A DNA stretch of 64,000 bases, taken from Marinomonas sp. THO17 (GTDB taxonomy: Bacteria > Pseudomonadota > Gammaproteobacteria > Pseudomonadales > Marinomonadaceae). The position numbers were made by a program, and so were the translations under genes. The stretch is taken from positions 3,661,501-3,725,500 of the forward strand of contig NZ_AP031575.1 in assembly GCF_040436405.1 (NCBI RefSeq), written 5' to 3'. The notes under the pieces were generated by a model. The model saw only the letters and a program-made list of their open reading frames with translations, was not told where the DNA came from and searched no databases. Position 1 is the stretch's first letter, and the number at the start of each line of letters is the position of its first letter. Below are positions 44,401-52,613 of this stretch, one piece after another.

Positions 44401-44619
44401 CAAAATGGTGACACTTTCTTCGGTGGCTTTGGCAGAGCCACTGTCGTAACTGACATCTACAGTGATACCGTTCGGTGGCAGTGTTGGAAAGCTTTTTTTG
44501 CTTAATGAACCTACGTTAATAACGCCTAATGTAATGATAAAAATCATCAGCAGGTTAGCGGCTACTGGATTACTAGCAAACCAAGCAATGATGCCTCTTT
44601 GTTGATCGTTCGGACTCAT
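41437..44619 (-). CDS. RND efflux transporter, permease subunit
   Basis: 1060-residue inner-membrane proton-driven pump of the AcrB/HAE1 superfamily. N terminus IIAWFASNPVAANLLMI with 12 helices in two halves and two large periplasmic domains. The proton-relay aspartates are in ALGIVVDDAVVVGENIYSVR (about residue 408). Sequence is nearer the CzcA/uncharacterised drug branch than AcrB; substrate not predictable. It overlaps the upstream membrane-fusion gene by four bases and ends in a tandemly duplicated stop region. Confidence 0.94.
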   Translation of the reverse strand: MSPNDQQRGIIAWFASNPVAANLLMIFIITLGVINVGSLSKKSFPTLPPNGITVDVSYDSGSAKATEESVTILIEQQLEGLVGIDNVMSNSTSSGSSVNVEIKDGYDLDEVFNNIKDKVGEISSFPSDADPAIITKDTRSELAIIIQLFGDTDRRTLQKAAYDLKTNLLLDKEINSVSISGWRNPSMLIKVDKNKLEAYDLTLANISTAIKAESASPSVATLSDKDLYLKVSTSEQAYFKQAFARIPIKTTTSGAELKLGDIASIQDAYDEDEFVLSRFNQQNSLSLRINTIGKDDIINTVEATKKRVDAWRDKGKLPYKVELTTWNNRSESINQRLELMVKNALTGVILVFVLLAVFLNITVAFWVAAGLPFIFFGTLFLMGTSQIDLTLNLITTFGFILALGIVVDDAVVVGENIYSVRAREGDTLNNTIKGTMEVAVPTLFGVFTTVAAFWALSNIDGRLGKIYSQFAQVVAICLVLSIIESKIILPAHLSHLNTHKAPAKNLLAKLWGIVQKSADGGLQFFSQRLYKPAIEFCLNHRYAMSLVFVSMFALVISMPLTGEIRTSFFPRIPGDTVRASLTMLSDASYGQTEKALIEIEQKAYQADKNLTRAAHAELSGQDDLPDSYLKNIETYSSSDQSGSFRVELVHGAPYSLTEFSTEWQTLAGTPEGVKSLRIRNSQSGSIDALNVELTSTNATSLDEALSTLVEVLNQIPAVTGIEKFDTPPESRLELSLSEQGRLLGLTTSDLASQIVSNFDGTKVQSYQRNNDEIEVRIGYPETQQESPAAIMNTKITLDNGSRVPLDTVAKLGQIEVQTEIIRIDGKRSYYLSAEVNKDIMSSTEVVELLQQSTMPNIKKQFSEVDFNFSGEAEEQAETQSSMFKMFMLALLIIYALLAIPLKSYSQPVIIMMAIPFGIIGSLLGHWMNGLALSIFSLNGILALSGVVVNDSLLLVSRYNDLRKDTIHIRRAIIMACQSRLRAVLLTSFTTFAGLAPILYETSRQAQALIPAAVSLGYGIMFATLITLVLMPILLMIKEDVEAVIKRLKQKLKPSTDIQAQ

Positions 44620-45815
44620 TTTTCACCTTGCTCTATGGCGTCAACTAGGGTGCCTTTCTGGTAACTGTTATAAGGCTTAGTTAGTACGGAATAGGTTTGC
44701 CCTCGCATCGCTTCTGGCACCAAAATATAGGTGTATTTTGTGTCGACAAACAATGGCGTTGTGGGGAAATAATCAAGACGACTGTCTTCGTTGAGGAACC
44801 AGATATCACCTCGTTGGCTGAGTGCAGAGTTTGGTAACTTCCACAGATTTTTCAGTGTTTTACCTTGCAGTTCAACTGTGACAAAAGCGCCAGGCAATAA
44901 TGGGATATCTTGATCCAATGGCGCTGTCACTGCCACAGTAAGGCTGCGCATTCGAGTTGTTGTGTCAATATGCTGTCCAACGCTAATGACTTTGCCTGTC
45001 CAGTTGGCTTGACTGTCATCAATGCTGCGCACGGTAACGGGCCAATCGCCAGCCAACAGAGTGGCTGCATTTGGCAGTTTGGTCCAATCTGAATTGGCCA
45101 GTTCTAAGGCAATTTCGACGCGATCTGTGCTGTACAGGGTAGCGATTTCACTGCTCGAACTTAGATAAGAACCAGGGGCGATATTACGGTCAGTAATCAA
45201 GGCATTAAAAGGCGCAAGCACTTTGGTGTTTTGAAGATTGTCACGGGCTTCCATAAGAGCTGCCTTGGCAGAGTTGACTTCGGCTTCGGCTTCGGCCAAC
45301 TGGGGAATACGCCATGTCAGATCGGATTCAGGTTGGCCAGTGAAACCAGCTGCTTGCCATTCAGCTTTGGCTTGATCACCTTGTCGAACTTCTTCTTTTA
45401 AGGCTAATTCCGCACTAGCCAGGTTTTTTTCTGCACTGGCAACCGCACTGTTTAATTCACGATTACGCAAAACTGCCAATACGTCACCTTGCTTGACGCG
45501 TTTTCCCGCCTCCAGTTGTGGGGATATTTCAATGACTTCACCACTTACTTGACTGGTCAGGGTAAGAGAGTAGCGCGGAGCAGTCACCGCAGAGCCTTGG
45601 ATAATGGGAGCGTATTCTCTTGATTGAACCTTAATGACAGAAACCTTTACCGCTGTTTCGTCATCCATTTCAAACTGGCCATCGAATTCGCTCGGTAGTG
45701 GACCGGGACCTGCTATTGGCCCAATAGGCCCAATAGGCTCTTCCTCCATTGGTCCTGCAAATTCATCCCTGTTCAATTTGCTGTCTATGTATAAATAACT
45801 GGCGAACGCCACCAC
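44616..45815 (-). CDS. RND efflux periplasmic adaptor (membrane fusion protein), irregular start
   Basis: 399 residues from the first usual start (GTG 45815): acidic/proline linker (EEEPIGPIGPIAGPG), lipoyl and barrel halves (LTSQVSGEVIEISPQLEAGK) and an alpha-hairpin of about 70 residues. But GTG 45815 falls inside a membrane anchor; in the same frame the preceding codons read KQYSRWIVLALSIVVAFASY, a normal N terminus with no ATG, GTG or TTG. The natural start seems to be the ATA at 45857-45855, ten bases after GGAG and overlapping the OMF stop as ATAA. So the gene either starts at ATA/ATT or lost its ATG. Its stop overlaps the RND start by four bases. Confidence 0.85.
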   Translation of the reverse strand: MVAFASYLYIDSKLNRDEFAGPMEEEPIGPIGPIAGPGPLPSEFDGQFEMDDETAVKVSVIKVQSREYAPIIQGSAVTAPRYSLTLTSQVSGEVIEISPQLEAGKRVKQGDVLAVLRNRELNSAVASAEKNLASAELALKEEVRQGDQAKAEWQAAGFTGQPESDLTWRIPQLAEAEAEVNSAKAALMEARDNLQNTKVLAPFNALITDRNIAPGSYLSSSSEIATLYSTDRVEIALELANSDWTKLPNAATLLAGDWPVTVRSIDDSQANWTGKVISVGQHIDTTTRMRSLTVAVTAPLDQDIPLLPGAFVTVELQGKTLKNLWKLPNSALSQRGDIWFLNEDSRLDYFPTTPLFVDTKYTYILVPEAMRGQTYSVLTKPYNSYQKGTLVDAIEQGEK

Positions 45816-45853
45816 AATTGATAATGCTAGTACTATCCAGCGTGAATATTGCT

Positions 45854-47230
45854 TTATTCTGGTTTTACTCCAAGTCCTAATGCCAGTCCCAAGGTAATTC
45901 TGTTTGCCAAATGTTCGTAGATGAGTTCATCAAGTTGTGCTTCAAGGTCAAACATGGTGGTTTGCGCAGAGATTAAATCACTCAATTCGGCCAGGCCATT
46001 GCGATATTTGGTTTGATATTGGGTTAAATTGTTACGTGAACTTTGTAATGCATTGCGAATGTGTTTTAAGCGCTGTTGTAACACCTTTTCTTGCCCCAAG
46101 GCGTCTTCGACTTCGTTCACCGCTGTTAATAAGGTGTCGCGATAAGCTTGAAAAGCCTGTGCCGTTTGTAATTTGGCGACTTCTGCTGCGGCTTTTAATT
46201 GACCACCTTGATAAAGCGGCTGAGTTAATTTCGCTGCTAAGCTCCAAATAGGTGAGGTAAAGAGTGCCATTCTAGGCGATTGTGCTGCATCAGACAGGGC
46301 TGCGCTTAAACTAATAGAGGGCAACATGTCTTTGTAGGCGACTTGAGTGTTTAAATCCGCGGCTTCTATGGTGAGATAGGCGGATTTTAAATCTGGACGG
46401 CGCTGCAGATTTTGTTCCGGTAAGCCAGTGAGGGAATAGCTAACTTCTGGGTAATCTTGTTGAGCAGCTATTTCCAGCGGTGTATTGCGCCCTAATAAGG
46501 TTTGCAGTTCGCGTTTCTGAATTTCCAAGTTTTCACGATATTGCGCCAAATTTGCTCTGGATTGAGAGGTTGAAGTGCGAGCTTCGTCCAAGGCTTCTAA
46601 ATTGTTCAAACCGCTCTTGAAGCGTTTAACAATGAGTTGTTCGTTGGCTTCCAATAAGCTGAGACGTTTACTTTCTATCTCGATGGCATGTTGTTTAGAG
46701 GTTAAAGACAGCCAAGTTTTCATGACATTGGCCACGAGTGTGTCTTGGCTGGATTGAAATAAAGCTTCATCACTGGCTAGGCTTTTGGCTGAGGCTGACT
46801 CGGCATTGGCGAGTTTCTGCCATAAATCCAACTCCCAGCTGATATTGATTTTGGCAGCATAGTTTGTGTCACTGTCTTGTTCTTCATTGACATCAAAGCT
46901 GGCGTCTACGGAAGGTAAATTCGCACCATGAGATTTTTTAAGTTCCCACAAACTGGCTTGAAGGGTTAAGGCGGTTTTTTGCAGGCTCGGATTGGCTGAT
47001 AAAGCTTCCTTGATCAGCATATCTAATTCATCACTTTGAATTAAATCGGTTAGGTAACTTATTTCACCTGCAAGATTCAGTGACTGCCATTGATTGGCTT
47101 GCACCTCGGTATTGTCCAATTCTTGCTGTGCCAAATTTGCGTAGTCGATTCTTTGTTGAGTACTACTACAAGCAATTAAGGTGACGCTTATGCAAAATAA
47201 AACGACACAGCGGAATGGCTTATTGATCAT
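45854..47230 (-). CDS. RND efflux outer-membrane lipoprotein (TolC/OprM type)
   Basis: 458-residue outer-membrane factor of the NodT/OprM lipoprotein branch. Signal peptide with lipobox TLIAC (Cys21), then two OEP repeats rich in coiled-coil heptads, with the repeated LPSVDASFDVN and LPSISLSAALSD strands. It is the first gene of the three-gene operon OMF-MFP-RND. The 339-bp gap upstream (47231-47569), shared with the divergent tannase-like gene, holds no gene; it is AT-rich and must carry both promoters. Confidence 0.93.
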   Translation of the reverse strand: MINKPFRCVVLFCISVTLIACSSTQQRIDYANLAQQELDNTEVQANQWQSLNLAGEISYLTDLIQSDELDMLIKEALSANPSLQKTALTLQASLWELKKSHGANLPSVDASFDVNEEQDSDTNYAAKINISWELDLWQKLANAESASAKSLASDEALFQSSQDTLVANVMKTWLSLTSKQHAIEIESKRLSLLEANEQLIVKRFKSGLNNLEALDEARTSTSQSRANLAQYRENLEIQKRELQTLLGRNTPLEIAAQQDYPEVSYSLTGLPEQNLQRRPDLKSAYLTIEAADLNTQVAYKDMLPSISLSAALSDAAQSPRMALFTSPIWSLAAKLTQPLYQGGQLKAAAEVAKLQTAQAFQAYRDTLLTAVNEVEDALGQEKVLQQRLKHIRNALQSSRNNLTQYQTKYRNGLAELSDLISAQTTMFDLEAQLDELIYEHLANRITLGLALGLGVKPE

Positions 47231-47569
47231 TTATCAATCCTGACTTTGTCCAGAAAACTACCTTAAATGTGATCTCTGGCCTTCTGTATGAGTGGAATTG
47301 CCGAAGATTATTGGATTATCGGTTACACCTATAAAGCATATTTTCAATTATTTACACTTAGATGAATTGTTTTGCAATCCATACTTTTATTGACTCATTT
47401 TGTGATCAGAAGGTTCCAGAAAAGGATAAATTAAATATTATTATGGGCGTTTTTTAAGACGATGTGGGAAGATAAACCTCACCACTCATTTGCAAAATAT
47501 GAATTGTTATATATTCTTATTGTTTAAAATAACAACAATAACAGGCCTAAACGGCGACAAGGAGATATA

Positions 47570-49282
47570 ATGAAAGGTAAATTTGCTTCTCATACCCTAT
47601 TAGCAACCTTGGTTTCATCGGCTTTTCTAACGGCTTGCTCACACTCCCCATCCTCAACCGCTCAATTAAGCCCAGCCATTCCTGAAAGGTTAATTCAGCA
47701 ATGTGAAGCCTTTGCTGATCAGCTTGCTTACCAAAATACCAGCATCTTCGCAGTGGAATCCATTGCCAAAGGTGATATGTCGGTTGCAGGCAAAGCCATT
47801 GATGAGCATTGCTTGGTGAAAGGTGAAATGAATCGACGAGTGAGTCCGGTAGATGGTAAAGAATATGCAATTGGCTTTGAGATTCGTCTGCCTAAATCAT
47901 GGAACGGTCGGCTTTTGTATCAAGCAAATGGTGGCATAGATGGGACAGTCAGAGCGGCAGAAGGAGGCTTTGCGGGTGGACCAATCACCAATGCATTATA
48001 TCAAGGCTTCGCTGTCATTAGTTCCGATGCCGGACATGATCGTCCCTTGCCGACTTTTGGTTACGACCCTCAAGCTCGTTTAGATTATGGTTATCAGGCG
48101 GTAGGCAGTTTGACACCCATGGTCAAATCCTTAGTGGCACAAGTTTATGGAAAAGCGCCAGATCGCAGTTATTTTTCAGGTTGCTCCAATGGTGGACGAC
48201 ATGCCATGGTTGCGGCGACGCGTTACGCAGATGAATACGATGGTTTTTTAGTCGGGGCCCCAGGTTATCGTTTGCCTTTAGCTGCCGTGGCGAACATAGC
48301 AGGAGCAAAGCTTTATTTATCGGTACCAGGCACAACAGAAAAGGATTTGAGTGCGGCTTTTACTATGCAAGAACGCAAATTGGTCTCCACAGCCGTGTTG
48401 CAACAATGTGATGCTTTGGATGGCCTAAAAGACGGCTTGATTCAAGATTATAATGCCTGCCAAGGTGTTTTTGATTTGGACAAAAATGTCCCCTCTTGTG
48501 GCGCTGGGCGCGATGGCTCATGTTTGACGGCAGAACAAAAAAATGTCGTTGCCAAGGTTTTTGATGGCCCTCGTTTGCTCAATGGTGAGCGAGTTTATGC
48601 TTCTTTTCCTTACGATGCTGGTATCAGCAACCAAGATCAAATGAACTGGGAATACAGTGCGCCTATTAAGCGTGATTCTGGCGCAGTGAGTATGATATTC
48701 CAAACGCCTCCAGTTGATCTGAAAGACCTGAGTATTCGAAATTTTAATGGGCCTGAATTCGTATTTAATGCGGATATCGATGAACTGGTGAAAAAGGTCT
48801 ATGCCACTGACGGGGACTATCAAGAAGCCAGTATGAGCTTCATGACACCAGTTAACCCTGAAGATATGAGTCTGATGCGTGATCGTGGTGGCAAAATTAT
48901 GGTGTATCACGGTGTGTCTGATCCCATTTTCTCGGTGCAGGACACGCAAGATTGGTATCAAGCTCTAGACCAAAAAAATCATGGCAACGCTGGACAATTC
49001 GCACAATTTTACCCTGTGCCAGGTATGGCACATTGCCGAGGCGGTCAGTCGGTTGATCAATTTGACATGCTGACGCCTCTGGTCAATTGGGTAGAAAAGG
49101 GAGAGCAGCCTGAACAGGTCATTGCCTCAGCCCGTGGAGACAGTAATCCAGGTGGTGCCAATAAAGAATTGCCGAGCGATTGGTCTGAAACTCGTACACG
49201 TCCTTTGTGCCCTTTCCCAACAGTGGCTACTTATGATGGTCATGGAGATCCAGAAAAGGCGGCCAGCTTTGTTTGTCAATAA
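47570..49282 (+). CDS. Tannase/feruloyl esterase family lipoprotein
   Basis: 570 residues. Lipobox FLTAC (Cys23) predicts an outer-membrane or periplasmic lipoprotein. The alpha/beta-hydrolase nucleophile is in YFSGCSNGGRHAM (Ser about residue 205), the disulfide-linked catalytic triad style of tannases, with further motifs IMVYHGVSDPIFS and GMAHCRGG carrying the Asp and His. Family members hydrolyse gallate or ferulate esters; some act on MHET-like aromatic esters. ATG 47570 has AAGGAG upstream. Single gene with a terminator; divergent from the efflux operon. Confidence 0.88.
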   Translation: MKGKFASHTLLATLVSSAFLTACSHSPSSTAQLSPAIPERLIQQCEAFADQLAYQNTSIFAVESIAKGDMSVAGKAIDEHCLVKGEMNRRVSPVDGKEYAIGFEIRLPKSWNGRLLYQANGGIDGTVRAAEGGFAGGPITNALYQGFAVISSDAGHDRPLPTFGYDPQARLDYGYQAVGSLTPMVKSLVAQVYGKAPDRSYFSGCSNGGRHAMVAATRYADEYDGFLVGAPGYRLPLAAVANIAGAKLYLSVPGTTEKDLSAAFTMQERKLVSTAVLQQCDALDGLKDGLIQDYNACQGVFDLDKNVPSCGAGRDGSCLTAEQKNVVAKVFDGPRLLNGERVYASFPYDAGISNQDQMNWEYSAPIKRDSGAVSMIFQTPPVDLKDLSIRNFNGPEFVFNADIDELVKKVYATDGDYQEASMSFMTPVNPEDMSLMRDRGGKIMVYHGVSDPIFSVQDTQDWYQALDQKNHGNAGQFAQFYPVPGMAHCRGGQSVDQFDMLTPLVNWVEKGEQPEQVIASARGDSNPGGANKELPSDWSETRTRPLCPFPTVATYDGHGDPEKAASFVCQ

Positions 49283-49311
49283 ATGAGCGAATAGGGTTAT
49301 TTTGCCGTCAC

Positions 49312-49338
49312 AAGGAAGCCAACTTGGCTTCCTTTTTT
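49312..49338 (+). terminator. Rho-independent terminator after tannase-like gene
   Basis: AAGGAAGCC-AACTT-GGCTTCCTT stem followed by TTTT. Confidence 0.93.
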
Positions 49339-49360
49339 CATTGTGAGTTTTGATGATGGC

Positions 49361-50275
49361 TTATTGAGGTTTTTGCTTATCCAAAATATCACGGGTGCGA
49401 TTACGGAAATGATGCAAAAATTCCGACATACGCTTGGGCAAACTACCATAAGGATACAAAAGGTAAACCGGAATCATAGGTAATTGCCATTGTGGTAGGA
49501 CGCGAATCAAATCTCCTGGGTGATGTTTTTCTCGCATGGTGACCATGTAATCTGGTAAGACACCAACACCAGTGCCTTTGGCAATCTGTTCTAACTGCAT
49601 AGCAATTTGATCTGTCCAAATTTGTGACTTTGGAATTTGAATACGCTTAGCGCCATCTTGCAAATGATGTAACTCTAAATCACCAGCCGGTTGATAAAAA
49701 TGGTGAAAGTTAACCCAAGGAATGTTCTCTAACTCTTCTACATCAATCAGATTAGGGTTGTTTTTGACAAACTCTTTGGAAGCGTACAGTCCACAAGTTA
49801 AATAGCCAACCATTTCTTCTTTAAACCGAGATGGCTCAGGTGAGCCTAACCATACACCAATATCCGCTTGTTCTAATTCGGAAAATTTAGAGGTGGTTTT
49901 AAGAGAAAAATTGATCTCGGGGTGTTCATTGGCAAAATGAATGATTTCTTTGGGGAGCCAAGAACGGGCTAAGCCGGAATAAGCAGCAATACTCAAGTCA
50001 CCAATCACATTATCTTGCAATGAGTCTATGGTTTTTTGCGCTTGGTTTGCCGCTTCAATGATTTTGCAAGCAAAGGGATGAAAAGCATGTCCAGCGTCGT
50101 TGGCGATCATTTGATTGGCTTGGCGAAGTAATAAAGCTTGGCCTAACTGATTTTCAAGATGAGCGATGCGACGACTGAGAGTGGACTTGGAAACGCCAAG
50201 ACGTTTTGCTGCTTGAGTTAAGTTCTCTGTTTCGAGCAGCGTAATGAAACTTTGTAAGTCATTTAAATCATACAT
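49361..50275 (-). CDS. LysR-type transcriptional regulator
   Basis: 304 residues. Helix-turn-helix in the first 60 residues (LTQAAKRLGVSKSTLSRRIAHLE) and a LysR substrate domain of the DsdC/AaeR-like type. ATG 50275 gives the standard LysR N terminus; a start at 50329 would add 18 residues rich in Cys, which is unlike the family. It is divergent from the metallo-beta-lactamase-fold gene, so that gene is its most likely target. Confidence 0.88.
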   Translation of the reverse strand: MYDLNDLQSFITLLETENLTQAAKRLGVSKSTLSRRIAHLENQLGQALLLRQANQMIANDAGHAFHPFACKIIEAANQAQKTIDSLQDNVIGDLSIAAYSGLARSWLPKEIIHFANEHPEINFSLKTTSKFSELEQADIGVWLGSPEPSRFKEEMVGYLTCGLYASKEFVKNNPNLIDVEELENIPWVNFHHFYQPAGDLELHHLQDGAKRIQIPKSQIWTDQIAMQLEQIAKGTGVGVLPDYMVTMREKHHPGDLIRVLPQWQLPMIPVYLLYPYGSLPKRMSEFLHHFRNRTRDILDKQKPQ

Positions 50276-50404
50276 ACAGCAGGCCTGATCATTCTCGATG
50301 TGCAGAGTATTGCATATTTCGGAACACATCGTTCCGAACTCTAGTTGTATTTTTGTGTGAGAATGTAAATAGTAACCAATCTTATTTGTAAAGTTGAGGC
50401 TTTT

Positions 50405-51499
50405 ATGCTTTTAAGCGGCACTTTATGTCCACTTAAACCTTGCTCTTCTAAAGTTTTTTCTAAACTTCTTTCGTGCTTTTTTGCCTTGCTGTTTGCTCAT
50501 CATGGCTTGGCACAAATAGATTTATCCCCAAAAGCACTGGTGGAACAAGGGTTAGCAGCGGGTAAAAATTACCCTGGTTTAGCGAACATTTGCGCCATTG
50601 ATCAGCCGCTGAGAAACATAGGTGCGCGAAAAGCGGGCTCTGGGAATAAGAAGCGTACGTTAACGGATGAACAAAGAGCTGAGCGTGCCAAACGTTCTTA
50701 TATTGAGCCACAACAAGTCTTTGATAATCTTTACTTTGTGGGTAATCGTTCGGTGGCCAGCTGGGTGATAAAAACCTCTGCAGGGCTCATCTTACTCGAT
50801 GCTATGAACAGTAACCGGCAAGCAGAAGACATTATTGCTGCTGGTATCAAAAAGCTTGGTATGGACCCCCATGATATTCGCTATCTGATCATAGCTCATG
50901 CCCATGGTGATCATTATGGGGGGCAAGAGTATTTGGTAACATCCTTCCAGCCAAGAGTGGTCATGAGTGATGCGGATTGGACGGAACTTGAAAGGCCAGA
51001 TCCAGAAATCGTGAACCCTAAATGGGGCAAAGCGCCCACTCGAGACATCACCATTCATGATGGTGAAGTGATCGAATTGGGTGATACTAAAGTGGAATTG
51101 TATGTCACACCAGGTCACACCCTAGGTACCATTTCACTGATCTTCCCGGTAAAAGACGGCGAGCAGACTCACATGGCGGCTATGTGGGGCGGCACAGGAT
51201 TGAACTTTGGGCCCAATATTGAGCGTCTGCAAATGTACACAGATTCAGCAGCACGCTTTAAAACATTAGCCGATAGCAAAGGGGTGGATGTGTTTCTATC
51301 GAATCACCCAACCCGAGACAATAGCGTAGAGCGAATGCAAGCCTTGCAACAACGGCAAACTAGCCAGCCACACCCCTTTGTTGATGCCAATGCAACCAAG
51401 GCATTTGCTTTGTTGCGTGATTGCAGTTTGGCTCGTGTGGTGAAAATTACAAATTACCAAGATAGAGTACAGCAAAATTCGGCTTCTAAAACCAATTGA
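50405..51499 (+). CDS. Secreted metallo-beta-lactamase-fold hydrolase (subclass B3-like)
   Basis: 364 residues with a signal peptide (CFFALLFAHHGLAQ). Metal site: HAHGDHYGG (about residue 164), GHTLG (about 236) and a late SNHPTRD His, the H-x-H-x-D-H plus two His pattern of subclass B3 enzymes. An extra 80 residues precede the core, including a DEQRAERAKRSY stretch, making it longer than L1 or FEZ-1, which are nearer 290. Whether it hydrolyses beta-lactams is unproven; many such proteins act on other substrates. It is behind a divergent LysR gene. Confidence 0.85.
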   Translation: MLLSGTLCPLKPCSSKVFSKLLSCFFALLFAHHGLAQIDLSPKALVEQGLAAGKNYPGLANICAIDQPLRNIGARKAGSGNKKRTLTDEQRAERAKRSYIEPQQVFDNLYFVGNRSVASWVIKTSAGLILLDAMNSNRQAEDIIAAGIKKLGMDPHDIRYLIIAHAHGDHYGGQEYLVTSFQPRVVMSDADWTELERPDPEIVNPKWGKAPTRDITIHDGEVIELGDTKVELYVTPGHTLGTISLIFPVKDGEQTHMAAMWGGTGLNFGPNIERLQMYTDSAARFKTLADSKGVDVFLSNHPTRDNSVERMQALQQRQTSQPHPFVDANATKAFALLRDCSLARVVKITNYQDRVQQNSASKTN

Positions 51500-51506
51500 T
51501 TGGTAA

Positions 51507-51556
51507 AGGGTCGCTTTATCAATCATTTGAGCAAACATGATAAAAAGGCGACTTTA
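51507..51556 (+). terminator. Imperfect terminator after the MBL-fold gene
   Basis: AAAGGGTCGC with TTTATCA pairs with TGATAAA and AGGCGACTTT, with small bulges and a 15-base loop, followed by TATCTCAT. Weak but in the right place. Confidence 0.4.
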
Positions 51557-51565
51557 TCTCATAAA

Positions 51566-51580
51566 TGATAAAAGTTATTA
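51566..51580 (+). promoter_or_regulatory. Possible Fur half-site pair upstream of fecBCDE-like operon
   Basis: TGATAAAAGTTATTA matches 11 of 14 paired positions of the 7-1-7 Fur model. It lies about 85 bp before the first start. AT-rich surroundings make chance likely enough that I keep it low. Confidence 0.3.
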
Positions 51581-51666
51581 TTCGCATTTTATACCCTAGT
51601 GCTAATAAGGGTTATTTATTCAAAGGCTATTTATTTTAAGGCCATTTTTTAAAAGAAGAGGTTGAT

Positions 51667-52608
51667 ATGTCCTTGTTAGGTGGATTGAGTCGTTCTGCAA
51701 GTTTGGCTTTGGGCTTACTCTTTACTGTGCCCGTCTTTGCAGAGGATATTACCGTGGCGACAAAGTATGGTGATGTGACGGTAAGTGACAAAGTTGAACG
51801 CATAGTGACAGTACATGAAGGGGCTTTGGACGCGGCTTTTGCTTTGGGTTTTGAACCCGTTGGCGCGATTTCTACCCGAGGTGGTGATGGTGTGGCTCAA
51901 TACATTCAAAACAGGGCAAAAAACGTCAATATTGTCGGCACCTCACGTGAAACCAACCTTGAAGCGGTCATTGCAGAACGTCCTGATATTATTTTGGCAT
52001 CTTATCGATTGTCAGCAGAGCAATACGCTTTGTTATCAAAGATTGCGCCGACTATTGTGCCACAGGGCGATGGTATCCGTCCGGATGGTTGGATCCGTGA
52101 AATGCGTGTGTATGCCAAAGCATTAAACCGCGAACAAAAGGCCGAACAAATTATTCAAGCGGTTGCCGAGCGAGCAAGGCAAATTAAAACCCAGTTACAA
52201 GCCAAATTGCCGTCAGATCAACGTGGTGCGGCCTTGATTCGTTGGATGCCGCAAGGCGCTTTGGTATTAACCACGCAATTTTTCTCCAATGGTTTATTGT
52301 CGCAAGCGGGCTTTGAGGTGACGGATTCTGGTTTAATCAAACGTGGCCGTCCACATTCCAGTCCCTTGAGTTTGGAAAACTTATCAAAAATTGATAATGA
52401 CTGGATCTTTATGGCGACGTTAGACGATGAAGGTCAGCAAGCCTTAGAGGCGGCACAAGCGTCGCCTGCTTTTGCTCGTCTTGAGGTGGTTAAGCGTGAT
52501 CATGTGATTCCGGTGAATGGGCAATTATGGACGAGTGCTTCTGGCCCTATTGCTGCAAACGCAATTTTGGATGATATTCAAACCCTTCTGGATACCAAGG
52601 TTCAATAA
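51667..52608 (+). CDS. Iron-siderophore ABC transporter substrate-binding protein (FecB-like)
   Basis: 313 residues: signal peptide (LALGLLFTVPVFAED), then the two-lobed helical-backbone fold of siderophore-binding proteins (RIVTVHEGALDAAFALGFEPVG; RPDIILASYRLSAEQYALL). FecB and FhuD-like proteins bind ferric citrate or hydroxamates. ATG 51667 has AAGAAGAGG upstream. First gene of a four-gene uptake operon; six bases to the next. Confidence 0.9.
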   Translation: MSLLGGLSRSASLALGLLFTVPVFAEDITVATKYGDVTVSDKVERIVTVHEGALDAAFALGFEPVGAISTRGGDGVAQYIQNRAKNVNIVGTSRETNLEAVIAERPDIILASYRLSAEQYALLSKIAPTIVPQGDGIRPDGWIREMRVYAKALNREQKAEQIIQAVAERARQIKTQLQAKLPSDQRGAALIRWMPQGALVLTTQFFSNGLLSQAGFEVTDSGLIKRGRPHSSPLSLENLSKIDNDWIFMATLDDEGQQALEAAQASPAFARLEVVKRDHVIPVNGQLWTSASGPIAANAILDDIQTLLDTKVQ

Positions 52609-52613
52609 ACCTA

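Noticed and set aside
47380-47569. TTGACT near 47392 as promoter of the tannase-like gene
   Set aside because: No matching -10 hexamer at 16-18 bases; the AT-rich gap gives many chance hits.
50792-51118. 108-codon minus-strand frame inside the MBL-fold gene
   Set aside because: Shadow of the metal-binding region; no start signal and unlikely composition.
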